A stretch of DNA of 43,193 nucleotides from an uncultured Clostridia bacterium (GTDB lineage Bacteria; Bacillota; Clostridia; Christensenellales; UBA1242), in NCBI GenBank assembly GCA_934757845.1, contig CAKVLQ010000008.1:1-43193 (forward strand), written 5' to 3'. Positions 1 through 9,724 of this stretch are shown piece after piece; position 1 is the stretch's first letter; every line of letters begins with the position of its first letter. The notes beneath the pieces are model-generated. The model ran no database searches. It was not told the origin of the DNA and worked only from the letters and a program-made list of their open reading frames with translations. The position numbers and the translations under genes were made by a program.

Positions 1-3000
1 GTTGCACTTACTGCATTTGTTCCTGTTTTTGTTGTAAACCAACCTACAAAGTTATATCCTGATCGCGTTGGGGTTGGAAGTTCGCCATATTTTTGGTCAA
101 ATTCTACTGTTTTTTTAGATGGACTATAGCCAGTATTCTCACTGCCTTCTTCCAATTTGATATAGTTAAAAATCAAATCAGTGTCATAAGAACTATTTTG
201 TCCATAAATCCAGAATCCCGCGATTGAATCAATTTGCTCTTGCGTTAAAGTAAATGTTGTTGATTTAACACCATTTCCTGATGCTACTTGAACAAGATAT
301 GCACTTGAATTTCTTATGCCAAGTGAACCACAAGCCGCACCAACATATCCTGTAACTTGACGCGACAATGTGTAAGTTACACCTGCTTTTAAAATGCTTT
401 TTAATTCGCTAATAATATTAATATCAGTTATTGCATAATCAGTTGCTTTATATCCACTTTCAACTTTTGTTATATGTGAACTTCGAAGCAACCATGATTC
501 GTTGAACAAGTTAGCATTTACACCATTGTATTCATCAAATGTAACATCATAATTGTTTGCTGTCCAATGAGCATATAAAGTATGACTTGATGAACTTGCC
601 ACTTGGCTAGTTTCAGTTTTAAGTGTTCCAGCAGTTTTATCAGTCCACCAACCTGCAAATGTATATCCTGTTCTGGTTGCAGTTGGAAGTGTTCCGTAAG
701 TTCCTGGGTATGTGAAACTTTGACTAGTTGTGCTACAACTTCCACCATTTGCGTCAAAACTTACCGTATTGGTTGAAGATGTTATTTCAAATGTTTTGCT
801 AGCACTGCCAGTCAAGTTCGTTTTTCCTGTAACTGTAACTGTTGCAGTTCCAACATTTGTGTTATTTGAATAAGTAATTGTATAGTTTGTGTTCGCCACT
901 ATAGTTGTTCCAATTTTTACTGTAACACTTGGAGTTTTTGCAGAACCGTCATAAGCGATTGATGAATATGATAATGTTATCATATCAGCAGTTAACGCTT
1001 TTGCAACAATCTTCCAAGTTGCAGTTTTGTTTGTTATTGTTTTGCCAGTGTCGTTCCAACAATAATTTGCTGTGTCATTCAACTTAAATTCAACGCTATA
1101 ACTTCCAACATTTGTTGCTTTTAATGTGCTGTTTGCACTAACAATACTTGAATTTGCAGGCGTTGTTATTCCGTGTTCTTGTTCAACCCCGCTGTATGTT
1201 TTGTCTGCAACATTTGCAGGCAAATTAACTGTTGCTTTTGTGATGCTCCAACTAGCACTTCCTGTTGAACCTGCATAGTTGCCCACACCAGTAACTGTTA
1301 TTGTATAATTTCCAACATTAGTTGCTTTTGTTGTGCCTGTGATTGTATAATCAGTGGTTAAAGTAAGCGTTTTTGTTCCGTCTTTAACTGTAATTGTTGG
1401 TGTTTTTTCTACTCCATTATACACAAAACTTGTGCTTGATAAAGAAACTGTTAAAGTGGTTTCCTTTGCCGAAATAGTCAAAGTTCCGTTTTTAGAAGTG
1501 ATTGTATAATTTGAACTCATGTCAGTCGAACCGCTTAATACTTTAACATTACTTATTGTGTTTGTTACACTGCCAACATTTGTTATTGTCCCTGTTATTG
1601 TATAACTTAATGTATGTCCGCTCACCAAACTTCCGCTTGTTACGCTTGCTGCACTCTTAGTTAAAGCTGTGCCGTCATAAACTTTGCTTGCACTGTCTGC
1701 CGTTACTGTTATTGCTCTTGCATTTATTTTGAATGTGCTTGTTGCATTTGTTAATGTATAGTTTGTTGTTTTTGCTTGTCCGCCTGTTACTGAACTAATT
1801 GTTGCAGTGGCTGTATAGTTATTTGCACTTGCATTTGTTTGTGCTCCACTAACTGTTAAGTTTATTGTTTCACCTGTTATTCCGCTTGCCACGCTTGCAG
1901 TTGGTGCATGACTTGTTCCGTCATAAGTGAAACTTGTGTTTGTCCAACTAACTGCCACTGATTTTGGACTTATCGTCCAAGTTATTGTTACATTTGCAGT
2001 TGTGTTATCACTCCATTTATGGTTGCCGTCAAGAACAAATGTTGCTGTATAACTGCCTGCATTTATGCCACTTGTCGCACCGCCAGATTGCAATGCATAT
2101 CCTGCACCACTAACAAATGTTACGCCTGTTTGACTGCTTCCTGTGTATGTTAAGTTTGTTTTTGCTGTAGGTTTTGCTACTCCAAGTTTAACAATATTAA
2201 ATGAACTTGATTTTGTTCCTGTATAATTGCCTTTTCCTGTGATCGTTAATGTTGCTGTTCCAACATTTGTGTTGTTTGCATAACTAAACGAGAAGTCGGT
2301 TGAACTTGATAGGGTTGTTGATGTTCCGCCTGTTTTTAAAACAACTGTTACTGCTGGCGTTGGCGTAATTGCACTGCCAGTGTATGTTTGGTCTGCCACT
2401 GTCGCTATGCTTGCATTTTGCAAATTAAATTTTGCTATGCTCCAACTAACCGTTTTTGCAGTTGTAGTATTATCTGTGCTCCACTTATAGTTTGAAGTTG
2501 GAGTTACTGTTGCGGTATAATCCCCTGCATTTGTTGCTGAACCATTTGTTACTGTATATCCAGTTCCTGCACTAACACCTGTTTGGCTACTTCCGTTATA
2601 TATTAGTCCGCTAACTGCCGTAGGAACTGCTATTCCTTTTCTGTTAATTGTTAACACCGCACTCTTTACTAAATCGTTGTGGTTGCTATCCCCAGTTAGT
2701 TTTGCCCATATTGTGTATGTGCCTGCATTTGTGTAAGACAATGCAGTTGAAGAATATGTCCCTGTTTCACTTGTTGAGTAAGTTATTGTTCCACCAACAA
2801 CATTTGATGCTGTTATTGTTTTCGCTGTTCCGTCATAGTCTACTGTTTTGTTTGCAAATGTAAATGAACTGTCCGCTTTGTTGATAGTAACAGTTATTAA
2901 AACAGTTGTTGCACTTGTGCCGTTATAACTGCTTGTTGCTTTAACTTTACAAGTATAAGTTCCAGCCACCGCACCAGTTGCAAAAGTCAAACTAACTGAA

Positions 3001-6000
3001 TCAGTTGTTGCACTTGTATTGCTTAAAGCAAATCGAGAATTTGCATCTACAAGTGCATAAGTCCACTTGTCCCCGCCGCCTAAAGCTGTTATTGTTGCAA
3101 CATTAATTGTGTTTGCATATCCATAAGTTGCACTAACATTTGTTGCGCTTGTGCTTATTGTTGTATCAATTTCTTCCCAATTTGCCGAATAACTTCTATT
3201 ACCCGTGCTGCCTTTTGCGATTATTACACTAGTTTGTGGTGTCGTTCCATTACTTCCAGTCCAACCCAAAAATGAATAGCCCGTTCTTGTTGGGTTTACA
3301 AGCATGAATGTTTCTGTTTCAATGTTGTAACTTGTTCGATATCCACTTAAATCACCACCATTCAAGGTATAATTAATTGTGTAAGTGATAACTGTTCTGG
3401 AAAAATTCGCCGTGATTGTCATATCTTCAGTTACAGATGTTATTCCATTCCAACTACTAAATGCTACATTATAACCAGCGTTTGCTTTTGCTGTTGCAGT
3501 AACCGTTGTTCCATTAATTGTTAATTTATTTCCATTACTTACAAATCGAGAACCCCAAGGTACATTTGCTATTTCGGTTTTGTCAACACTCCCCAAACCA
3601 CTATTGTTAACAACTATTGTTACAGTGTATGTTGGCAATTCACTTACCAAAGTGTGGCTTGTGGTTGGAATTTTGAAGAAATCTTCATAATCATAAACAA
3701 TATCATCGTCTTGATCATATAAAGTTAAACCTAGTATAAAGACTTTATCGACATCACCTGCTTGAATTGTTGGTGTTTTGAATATTTCCAGGGCACTACA
3801 ACCATCTAAAAAGCCCATTGGTTCTTCTATATTTTGCGACAAGTTAAATGAACTTAAATCAAGATTTATAAGAGATGAGCATCCATAAAACATCCCTTCC
3901 AATGTGGTAATATTTGTTACATCAAAATTGTTAAAAGTTATTTCAGTTAATGAAGATAATCCACTAAACAAACTGCTACAATCTTCTGGTGCATAAATTG
4001 TGTCTGGCCACATAAACAAAATGTCTGTTGAAGGATTTGTTGGTGTGCCTGTTGTGTAAATTGGTATGCCACTTTCCAAAGATTTTCCGCTATACATATA
4101 TCCACTTGGCACGGTGGTTTCAAATCTTATGCTTGTGATATCTTCAACATTAATGCCGATACCGTTAGTCGTTGCTGCAATTTGACTTTGCCAAGTTGTG
4201 TCAAAAGTAACAACCGAATTTGTGTCTTTCAAAGTATGGCTTGTAGCAGAGCATCTATAAGTTGCATTAGCAGCATATTCTGCATTATTGTTGTCAATAT
4301 CAATCATTGCTTTTGGCATGGTTATAGGGAAATTTGTTATTGCTGGTGTTTTCAATACTTTAAGCGATGTGCAACCATCAATCATGTCTGTATAAGACCT
4401 AATTTTATTCGTTCCAAAAGAACTTAAATCCAAACTTATGAGCGATGAACAGTTACCAAACATCGCGGTCACAACTATAACTTTACTGGTATCAAAACTG
4501 CTTATATCTAAATTTTTAAGTGCAGAACAACCATAAAACATACCCCTTATATCACTAGTTCTGTTTCCCATATATAAAGTATAACTAGTGTCAAAATTAT
4601 TAAAAGTAATATCCACTAATGATGTTAAAAATCTAAATAGAACTTCACAAGTTTCTGGTGCAAAAATAGTTTCTGAACATACAAAAGCAATATCAGTTGA
4701 TGGAGAATCTGCTGTGCCGGTTGTGAAAATTTGAATGCCACTTTCTAAAGTTTTCCCGCTATCAGTATATCCGCTTGGTGCACTATTTTCAAACCTTATG
4801 CTGGTAATCGTGCTTGGGGTTATACCAATACCATTGGTTGTGCCCGAAATTTGACTTTGCCAAGTTGTGTCAAAAATAATTCTATCTGTTGTCCAATGTG
4901 CATATAAAGTGTGGCTACTTGTTTTTGAGACAGTGGTTGAAGAATAAACCCTTGTTCCACCACTAGAGGCTGTCCACCATCCATTAAAATTATAATCAGT
5001 TTTTGTTGGTGTTGGAAGTTCTCCATATGTGCTATTAACTGTAACAGTTTTTGTTTGCGTTGTTGAGCCATCTTCAAAACTTCCACCATTTGCATCAAAA
5101 GTTACGGTTATAGTGGTTATGTTTGATGTCCAATGTGCATACAATGTGTGGTTTGAAGTTTTAGTAACTTCTGTATAAGAATACACCCTTGTTCCGCCAG
5201 TAGAACTTGTCCACCAGCCATCAAAAGTATAATTTGTTTTTGTTGGTGTTGGAAGTGAACTATACGCTTCACCAACTATAACCTTTTTTGTCTGCGTTGT
5301 TGAGCCATTTGAAAAAGTTCCACCGTTCGCATTAAAAGTTACGGTTACAGTTTCTCTTAGATCCGCCCAACCTGCTTTTACATCGTGATTAACACTTTCT
5401 TGCACTTCAGTATCTATGCCAGACACAAGATAAGCATCTTCACTTGTTACCCAACTAACCATCGTCCAACCACTAGGGCCTGTTAAATTGTCAGCATCCA
5501 AAATATCTTCTTTAAAGTTGTTTGCTCCTCTTAAACCTGGGTTTGCCGAAGAAACAGCACTTGCGGTTGCTGAAACACCTGAAAAATCCATATATTGATT
5601 GCCAACAAAAATTGCAATCCAAAACGAAATATCAACCACTGGAATGCTAGAGCCATCCCAACCATTTGAAAAAGATAAGCAAGAATTGAAACTAAAATCA
5701 TCAGATTGATATTGTAACATTCCCGTCATGAAGCTTGTTGAATAAACCCCAACACCAGAAAGAGCAATAGTGGTTGTTTGAGATATACCGTCAAGATAAT
5801 CGTCCCCATTTGATAACACAAATGACACATCTCCAAGACTTGTTGGATAAGTTAAAGATTGAACGCCAATAACCACAGTATAGTTAGTTACTGGTGCAAA
5901 CCCAGGCATACCCCTAGAAAATCTTATTCGAACATCTTTTGAATTATTTGTAAAATCGGCTCCTGCTAAAAGATATCCAGAATATCCACCACTTCCGTTA

Positions 6001-7877
6001 AAATATTGCCCAACCCTTATAACATTTGAGTTCTCTATGCTTGTTCTTACAGTATCATAAATATAACCATTAGGGTCAAATAAGTTTCTTCCCCGATATG
6101 TTTCGCCACTTCCTGAATATACTTCATCAGTTTTAGTCGTTGTTCCATCTTTAAAAGACATCCCTTCTGCAAGACTAGAGCTAGCAACATAGTTTACATC
6201 AAGTTTTTTAAGCCAATTTGCATAAACTGTTATAGTTGAATAAGTTGTTGTGCTTGAAAGCCTTGTGCCACTTCCACCATTCGAAGTATACCAGCCATCA
6301 AAAGCATATCCGCCTTTTGCAACACCAGGAAGAGTGCCTAACTTTTCGTTATAACTTCCCCGAATTGCAAGTGGCGACATAACATCTGGTGTCGTTCCTT
6401 CAAGACTGCTTGAATATTCATAAACTGCTATTCTAAATTTAAAATCAGAATATGACCAGCCATTTTTGCAAATTTTTAATCGCAATCTTTGCGGACTGCC
6501 CGAAACATTAGTTATTGTGTAAGTTTTTGAAATCTTACTATTAGAAGTTATAGAAGACCTTGACACAATAGTATCACGATTAAATTGTGCATTGGTATAA
6601 GTTGACAAATCTCCACTGGCGGGAACTGTTTCAGCCATAACAAAAGATAAGTTATTCCCAGAATATGATGCGGAACCACTTAAATATTCATAACATATGA
6701 TATATTTTTTGTTTGCACTTATAGTTTGCAAAGTTGTAAATGCAAGTGTTGCATCGTCATTCCATGAACTATCTCCGCCGTTAAGAGTAAACCATCCACC
6801 ATTTTGATTATATTTAATACCACTATAAATTAAATCGCCTGAATTATATCTTAACAAATTTTTTCCAAATCCATTATCGGTATCAAAACTTATAACATAC
6901 TCATCATTAATTACCCAATCAGCATAAAGCGTTTTATTCTCTGCAAAATTTGAGATAAGTCCAGACACCCCACTGCTATCATTAGAATAACAAAATTTTT
7001 TACTTCCATTATCATCTATATAATAATACCCATTAAATTTATATCCAGTTCTTGTTGGAACTTCTATTTTTGGTAGATATTCATTGTAATATGCTATAGC
7101 AGATCTTGTGCCACCTATTCCACCTGCAGTGTCAAAGGTTAAAGTGTACGCTGTTCCTTCCATTGCATACATCCAATCGGCACCTGAATTCCACAAATCA
7201 CTGTTGTCCCACTGAGCCACCGTATAAGACCAACTTACACCATCAATTGTCTCTGTGCCTGTTCTCACATTGCTACCATTCTTTGCATATGCTGTTGATG
7301 TCAAATCAACACGATTTGGATATTCATTCGACTTGGACACAGTCCACCCATAATTTGGTTCATATTTATCAATAAGGCTCCACGTGCTAACACCATTTTC
7401 ACCGCCACACTCTCTTGCACTAACTGGTTTAAAAAAGGTTGGAAACCATTTTAGCGACACTCCGGCATTAAATAAAGTCCACGAACTAATCTCATAAGCC
7501 CCAGCAGGATAAGTTGAACTTGTTCCAGGGGATTGATATCCAAAATTACTTTTAGAAAAATCATCAAATTCAATCAACGCCCCTACTTTATGATAACTTG
7601 TGGCACCACCGCCTATACCATTAGTCCCACTGGCTGTATTAAGAACTGCATACCTAAGTTCTTCTTCACCGTCAGCATTATAATTCAATTTTTGAAATAT
7701 CCAAACCCTTCTATTTGTTCCCGCATTTACTTCATCGTCAACTTTGTTTGTATTAAAAATTTGGTTGGCAAAAAGGGTGCCACCAAATGCAATTATTAAT
7801 AAAAATATTCCTAAAAAGATGTTTGTTAAAAATTTTTTGAATGGATTTTTTACATCTTTATTAAATTCTAAAATCAT
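1..7877 (-). CDS. Giant multidomain surface protein, N-terminal ~2625 residues (3' end outside window)
   Basis: The frame opened by the ATG at 7877 matches protein-like sequence at every point I checked down to base 1, so at least 2625 codons are present and the gene continues beyond the left edge. Residues ~1-40 form a basic N-terminus and a hydrophobic export segment. InlB B-type repeats (GY-F-GW, then TLYAHW) lie near residues 250-325, 505-550, 845-1000, 1496-1566, 2369-2440 and 2589-2625. Two BspA-like modules (MFYGCSSL, LDLSSF) occupy about 1005-1215 and 1226-1409. About nine MBG/YDG-like modules (KVYDGT, IYNGSSQ, TYTGSA) fill about 1570-2306. These families are known from adhesins, so I infer attachment to host, mucin or neighbouring cells. 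The cell-wall anchor would be at the unseen C-terminus. No normal Shine-Dalgarno is present; a G12 tract directly precedes the start. Confidence 0.9.
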   Translation of the reverse strand, partial: MILEFNKDVKNPFKKFLTNIFLGIFLLIIAFGGTLFANQIFNTNKVDDEVNAGTNRRVWIFQKLNYNADGEEELRYAVLNTASGTNGIGGGATSYHKVGALIEFDDFSKSNFGYQSPGTSSTYPAGAYEISSWTLFNAGVSLKWFPTFFKPVSARECGGENGVSTWSLIDKYEPNYGWTVSKSNEYPNRVDLTSTAYAKNGSNVRTGTETIDGVSWSYTVAQWDNSDLWNSGADWMYAMEGTAYTLTFDTAGGIGGTRSAIAYYNEYLPKIEVPTRTGYKFNGYYYIDDNGSKKFCYSNDSSGVSGLISNFAENKTLYADWVINDEYVISFDTDNGFGKNLLRYNSGDLIYSGIKYNQNGGWFTLNGGDSSWNDDATLAFTTLQTISANKKYIICYEYLSGSASYSGNNLSFVMAETVPASGDLSTYTNAQFNRDTIVSRSSITSNSKISKTYTITNVSGSPQRLRLKICKNGWSYSDFKFRIAVYEYSSSLEGTTPDVMSPLAIRGSYNEKLGTLPGVAKGGYAFDGWYTSNGGSGTRLSSTTTYSTITVYANWLKKLDVNYVASSSLAEGMSFKDGTTTKTDEVYSGSGETYRGRNLFDPNGYIYDTVRTSIENSNVIRVGQYFNGSGGYSGYLLAGADFTNNSKDVRIRFSRGMPGFAPVTNYTVVIGVQSLTYPTSLGDVSFVLSNGDDYLDGISQTTTIALSGVGVYSTSFMTGMLQYQSDDFSFNSCLSFSNGWDGSSIPVVDISFWIAIFVGNQYMDFSGVSATASAVSSANPGLRGANNFKEDILDADNLTGPSGWTMVSWVTSEDAYLVSGIDTEVQESVNHDVKAGWADLRETVTVTFNANGGTFSNGSTTQTKKVIVGEAYSSLPTPTKTNYTFDGWWTSSTGGTRVYSYTEVTKTSNHTLYAHWTSNITTITVTFDANGGSFEDGSTTQTKTVTVNSTYGELPTPTKTDYNFNGWWTASSGGTRVYSSTTVSKTSSHTLYAHWTTDRIIFDTTWQSQISGTTNGIGITPSTITSIRFENSAPSGYTDSGKTLESGIQIFTTGTADSPSTDIAFVCSETIFAPETCEVLFRFLTSLVDITFNNFDTSYTLYMGNRTSDIRGMFYGCSALKNLDISSFDTSKVIVVTAMFGNCSSLISLDLSSFGTNKIRSYTDMIDGCTSLKVLKTPAITNFPITMPKAMIDIDNNNAEYAANATYRCSATSHTLKDTNSVVTFDTTWQSQIAATTNGIGINVEDITSIRFETTVPSGYMYSGKSLESGIPIYTTGTPTNPSTDILFMWPDTIYAPEDCSSLFSGLSSLTEITFNNFDVTNITTLEGMFYGCSSLINLDLSSFNLSQNIEEPMGFLDGCSALEIFKTPTIQAGDVDKVFILGLTLYDQDDDIVYDYEDFFKIPTTSHTLVSELPTYTVTIVVNNSGLGSVDKTEIANVPWGSRFVSNGNKLTINGTTVTATAKANAGYNVAFSSWNGITSVTEDMTITANFSRTVITYTINYTLNGGDLSGYRTSYNIETETFMLVNPTRTGYSFLGWTGSNGTTPQTSVIIAKGSTGNRSYSANWEEIDTTISTSATNVSATYGYANTINVATITALGGGDKWTYALVDANSRFALSNTSATTDSVSLTFATGAVAGTYTCKVKATSSYNGTSATTVLITVTINKADSSFTFANKTVDYDGTAKTITASNVVGGTITYSTSETGTYSSTALSYTNAGTYTIWAKLTGDSNHNDLVKSAVLTINRKGIAVPTAVSGLIYNGSSQTGVSAGTGYTVTNGSATNAGDYTATVTPTSNYKWSTDNTTTAKTVSWSIAKFNLQNASIATVADQTYTGSAITPTPAVTVVLKTGGTSTTLSSSTDFSFSYANNTNVGTATLTITGKGNYTGTKSSSFNIVKLGVAKPTAKTNLTYTGSSQTGVTFVSGAGYALQSGGATSGINAGSYTATFVLDGNHKWSDNTTANVTITWTISPKSVAVSWTNTSFTYDGTSHAPTASVASGITGETINLTVSGAQTNASANNYTATATISSVTGGQAKTTNYTLTNATSTFKINARAITVTADSASKVYDGTALTKSAASVTSGSLVSGHTLSYTITGTITNVGSVTNTISNVKVLSGSTDMSSNYTITSKNGTLTISAKETTLTVSLSSTSFVYNGVEKTPTITVKDGTKTLTLTTDYTITGTTKATNVGNYTITVTGVGNYAGSTGSASWSITKATVNLPANVADKTYSGVEQEHGITTPANSSIVSANSTLKATNVGSYSVEFKLNDTANYCWNDTGKTITNKTATWKIVAKALTADMITLSYSSIAYDGSAKTPSVTVKIGTTIVANTNYTITYSNNTNVGTATVTVTGKTNLTGSASKTFEITSSTNTVSFDANGGSCSTTSQSFTYPGTYGTLPTATRTGYTFAGWWTDKTAGTLKTETSQVASSSSHTLYAHWTANNYDVTFDEYNGVNANLFNESWLLRSSHITKVESGYKATDYAITDINIISELKSILKAGVTYTLSRQVTGYVGAACGSLGIRNSSAYLVQVASGNGVKSTTFTLTQEQIDSIAGFWIYGQNSSYDTDLIFNYIKLEEGSENTGYSPSKKTVEFDQKYGELPTPTRSGYNFVGWFTTKTGTNAVSA
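3650..4870 (-). repeat. Tandem duplicated BspA-like module inside the giant surface gene
   Basis: Two copies of a ~600-base module encode parallel protein segments. Each begins with FDTTWQSQI, continues through TNGIGI, TSIRFE, SGKxLESGI, FNNFD and MFYGCS, and ends before TSHTL. The copies are diverged but still share runs such as the DNA for TTWQSQI at both ends. The pattern matches BspA-like/DUF285 surface repeats and indicates an internal duplication. Confidence 0.75.
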
Positions 7878-7890
7878 GCCCCCCCCCCCC
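7878..7890 (-). promoter_or_regulatory. G12 homopolymer directly upstream of the giant surface gene start
   Basis: On the coding strand twelve consecutive G residues (7890-7879), then one C, directly precede the ATG at 7877. The tract occupies the ribosome binding site position in a leader predicted to be under 30 bases. It is by far the longest G/C homopolymer in this AT-rich window. Long G tracts are known to slip during replication and drive phase variation; that this one does so is inference. Confidence 0.7.
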
Positions 7891-7912
7891 TGGTATTTTA
7901 CTTTAATAAGTT

Positions 7913-7941
7913 ATTCTACAAAAAATGAGCTTTTCTGGCAA
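7913..7941 (-). promoter_or_regulatory. Predicted sigma-A promoter of the giant surface gene
   Basis: On the minus strand, TTGCCA (7941-7936) is followed after exactly 17 bases by TAGAAT (7918-7913). The predicted transcription start, near 7906, leaves a leader of about 28 bases that includes the G12 tract. Confidence 0.6.
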
Positions 7942-8054
7942 GTGTTTTTGCAAAATTTGTTTAAAAATTTAACATAAATTTTAACTTTTATAATAATTTA
8001 ACAAAAAAGTATAATTCTAGTTTATGCAAAGACAAAATTTTTAATAAATAAAAA

Positions 8055-8080
8055 AATAAGGAATTTAATCCTTATTTTTC
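8055..8080 (-). terminator. Rho-independent terminator after spoIVA
   Basis: Inverted repeat AATAAGGA (8055-8062) and TCCTTATT (8069-8076) with a six-base loop and T-rich flanks on both sides. It lies downstream of the spoIVA stop on the minus strand and could work in both directions. Confidence 0.65.
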
Positions 8081-8112
8081 TTTTATCAAATAAATTTTGA
8101 AATTTTTAATAT

Positions 8113-9588
8113 TTAAAGCAATATGCAAATTATTCCGCCTTTGCCTTCGTTAACAATTCGAGTTAAAGTTTTTCGCATTTTCTTTTGAGCGTCTTGTGGC
8201 ATTAATGTTATTTTTGAGTTAACACCATCGTTAATTAAACTTTGCAAGCTTTTTCCAAACAAATTTGTTTGCCAAATACCATCTGGATTATTATCTTGTT
8301 CTTCTTTCAAAAACTTAATCAAATCTTCACTTTGGTTTTGAGTGCCAACAATAGGACTAACTTCGGCATCAACATCAACTCGCATAATATGAAGCGATGG
8401 TGCTTTTGCTTTTATTTTAACGCCATATTTTCCGCTTTGTTTTGTAAGTTCAGGTTCTTCTAAAATAATGTCATCTTGTTTTGGATAAACAACGCCATAA
8501 CCAGTTTCGTGAACACTCTCTAACGCTTCTTTAACTTTGTCAAACTCGCTTTTTGCATAAGTAAGTTCTTTCAAGTAACTAATTAAAGCATAATCGTCAA
8601 CAATATCAAGTCCGCTTTGTTTTGACAAAACTTTATAGAATAATTGTGGTTTTGGCTCGATTGTTATATTAATTGTGCCTTCATCAAGTTTTACTTTTGC
8701 GTCTGTTAACGCTTCAAAGTTTTCGCTATTTTCAAACAAAACACCGTTAAGTTTAAAGTCGCCAATTTTATCGTCAACATCAACAAGGTTTTTAATTTGG
8801 TCAATAACTTCTTTAATAAGTTCATCATCAAAACTTAATGCTTCCATCCATTTTGGAAGTTTAACTTCAATGCTTTCAATAGGAAATTGTTTTAAAACTT
8901 CTTCCATGATGCAAGCAACATCGGTTTCATTCAAATTTAAAACATCAACAGGAACAACTGGTGCTTGATATTTATCTTTCAAACTCTCCGCCAATTTTTT
9001 CGTGTCCTCGGATTCAACACTTGTTGTGTTAAGAACAATGCAAAATGGTTTGTTAGTTTTTTTAAGTTCACTAACCACTTCTTCTTCGGCTTTAACATAA
9101 TTTTCTCGTGGAAGTGAAGAAAAACTACCATCACAAGTTACCATAACGGCTATGGTTGAATGGTCGGTTATAACCTTTTTTGTGCCAATTTCGGCAGCCT
9201 CTGAAAAAGGCATTTCTTCATCGCTCCAAGGCGTTTTAACCATTCTTGGAATATCCTCGTCTTCGCCACCTTTCGCTCCGTCAACCATATATCCAACACA
9301 ATCAACAAGTCTAACTTTCATTTCAACATCTGAAACATTAATTTTAACCGCTTGTGAAGGAATAAATTTTGGTTGGGTTGTCATAACCATTTTTCCGTTT
9401 GCACTTTGTGGCAACTCGTCAAAATTACGCTCCCTATCATATTCGTTTACAATATTAGGTAAAACTAATTTATTAACAAAATTAGTTATAAAAGTGCTTT
9501 TGCCTGTTCTAACTGGTCCAACAACACCAAGATATATATCTCCGTTAGACCTTTTTGCAATATCTTTATAAATATTATCGCTTATCAT
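8113..9588 (-). CDS. spoIVA: Stage IV sporulation protein A (spore coat morphogenetic ATPase)
   Basis: SpoIVA is an ATPase that polymerises on the forespore outer membrane to form the basal layer of the spore coat and is needed for cortex formation. The 491-residue product has the family's usual length (about 492). A Walker A motif GPVRTGKST lies at residues 24-32, with the TTQPKFIP segment and the VDCVGYMVDGAKGG switch-like region downstream. The C-terminus ends in GGIICILL, the hydrophobic tail expected for the SpoVM/membrane-contacting end. A strong GGAGGAG ribosome binding site supports the ATG at 9588. It is the last gene of the minus-strand sporulation block. Identity is very secure. 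Confidence 0.96.
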   Translation of the reverse strand: MISDNIYKDIAKRSNGDIYLGVVGPVRTGKSTFITNFVNKLVLPNIVNEYDRERNFDELPQSANGKMVMTTQPKFIPSQAVKINVSDVEMKVRLVDCVGYMVDGAKGGEDEDIPRMVKTPWSDEEMPFSEAAEIGTKKVITDHSTIAVMVTCDGSFSSLPRENYVKAEEEVVSELKKTNKPFCIVLNTTSVESEDTKKLAESLKDKYQAPVVPVDVLNLNETDVACIMEEVLKQFPIESIEVKLPKWMEALSFDDELIKEVIDQIKNLVDVDDKIGDFKLNGVLFENSENFEALTDAKVKLDEGTINITIEPKPQLFYKVLSKQSGLDIVDDYALISYLKELTYAKSEFDKVKEALESVHETGYGVVYPKQDDIILEEPELTKQSGKYGVKIKAKAPSLHIMRVDVDAEVSPIVGTQNQSEDLIKFLKEEQDNNPDGIWQTNLFGKSLQSLINDGVNSKITLMPQDAQKKMRKTLTRIVNEGKGGIICILL

Positions 9589-9607
9589 ATCTCCTCCATT
9601 ATGGTAA

Positions 9608-9636
9608 AATATATGATAAAAAAATTAAGAATATAA
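9608..9636 (-). promoter_or_regulatory. Possible sigma-E type promoter of spoIVA
   Basis: The minus strand carries TTATATTC (9636-9629), then 13 bases, then CATATATT (9615-9608), about 20 bases before the spoIVA start. This resembles the mother-cell sigma-E pattern (ATATT-like -35, CATACA-T-like -10) known to drive spoIVA in Bacillus. In DNA this AT-rich, chance matches are likely. Confidence 0.35.
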
Positions 9637-9724
9637 CTTGTTTTTTTAACTTTTTGGCTTTTTTAAGCAAAATTAGATTAATAGAGCAAAAAGCATTAAT
9701 AAAAAAATAATTTAATAAAAATTA

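Noticed and set aside
518..757. 79-codon minus-strand frame within the adhesin region
   Set aside because: It is out of frame with the continuous adhesin frame, whose translation shows InlB-type repeats across the same bases.
9152..9571. 139-codon open frame on the plus strand
   Set aside because: It is antisense to the well-supported spoIVA, has no ribosome binding site and a composition expected of a shadow frame.
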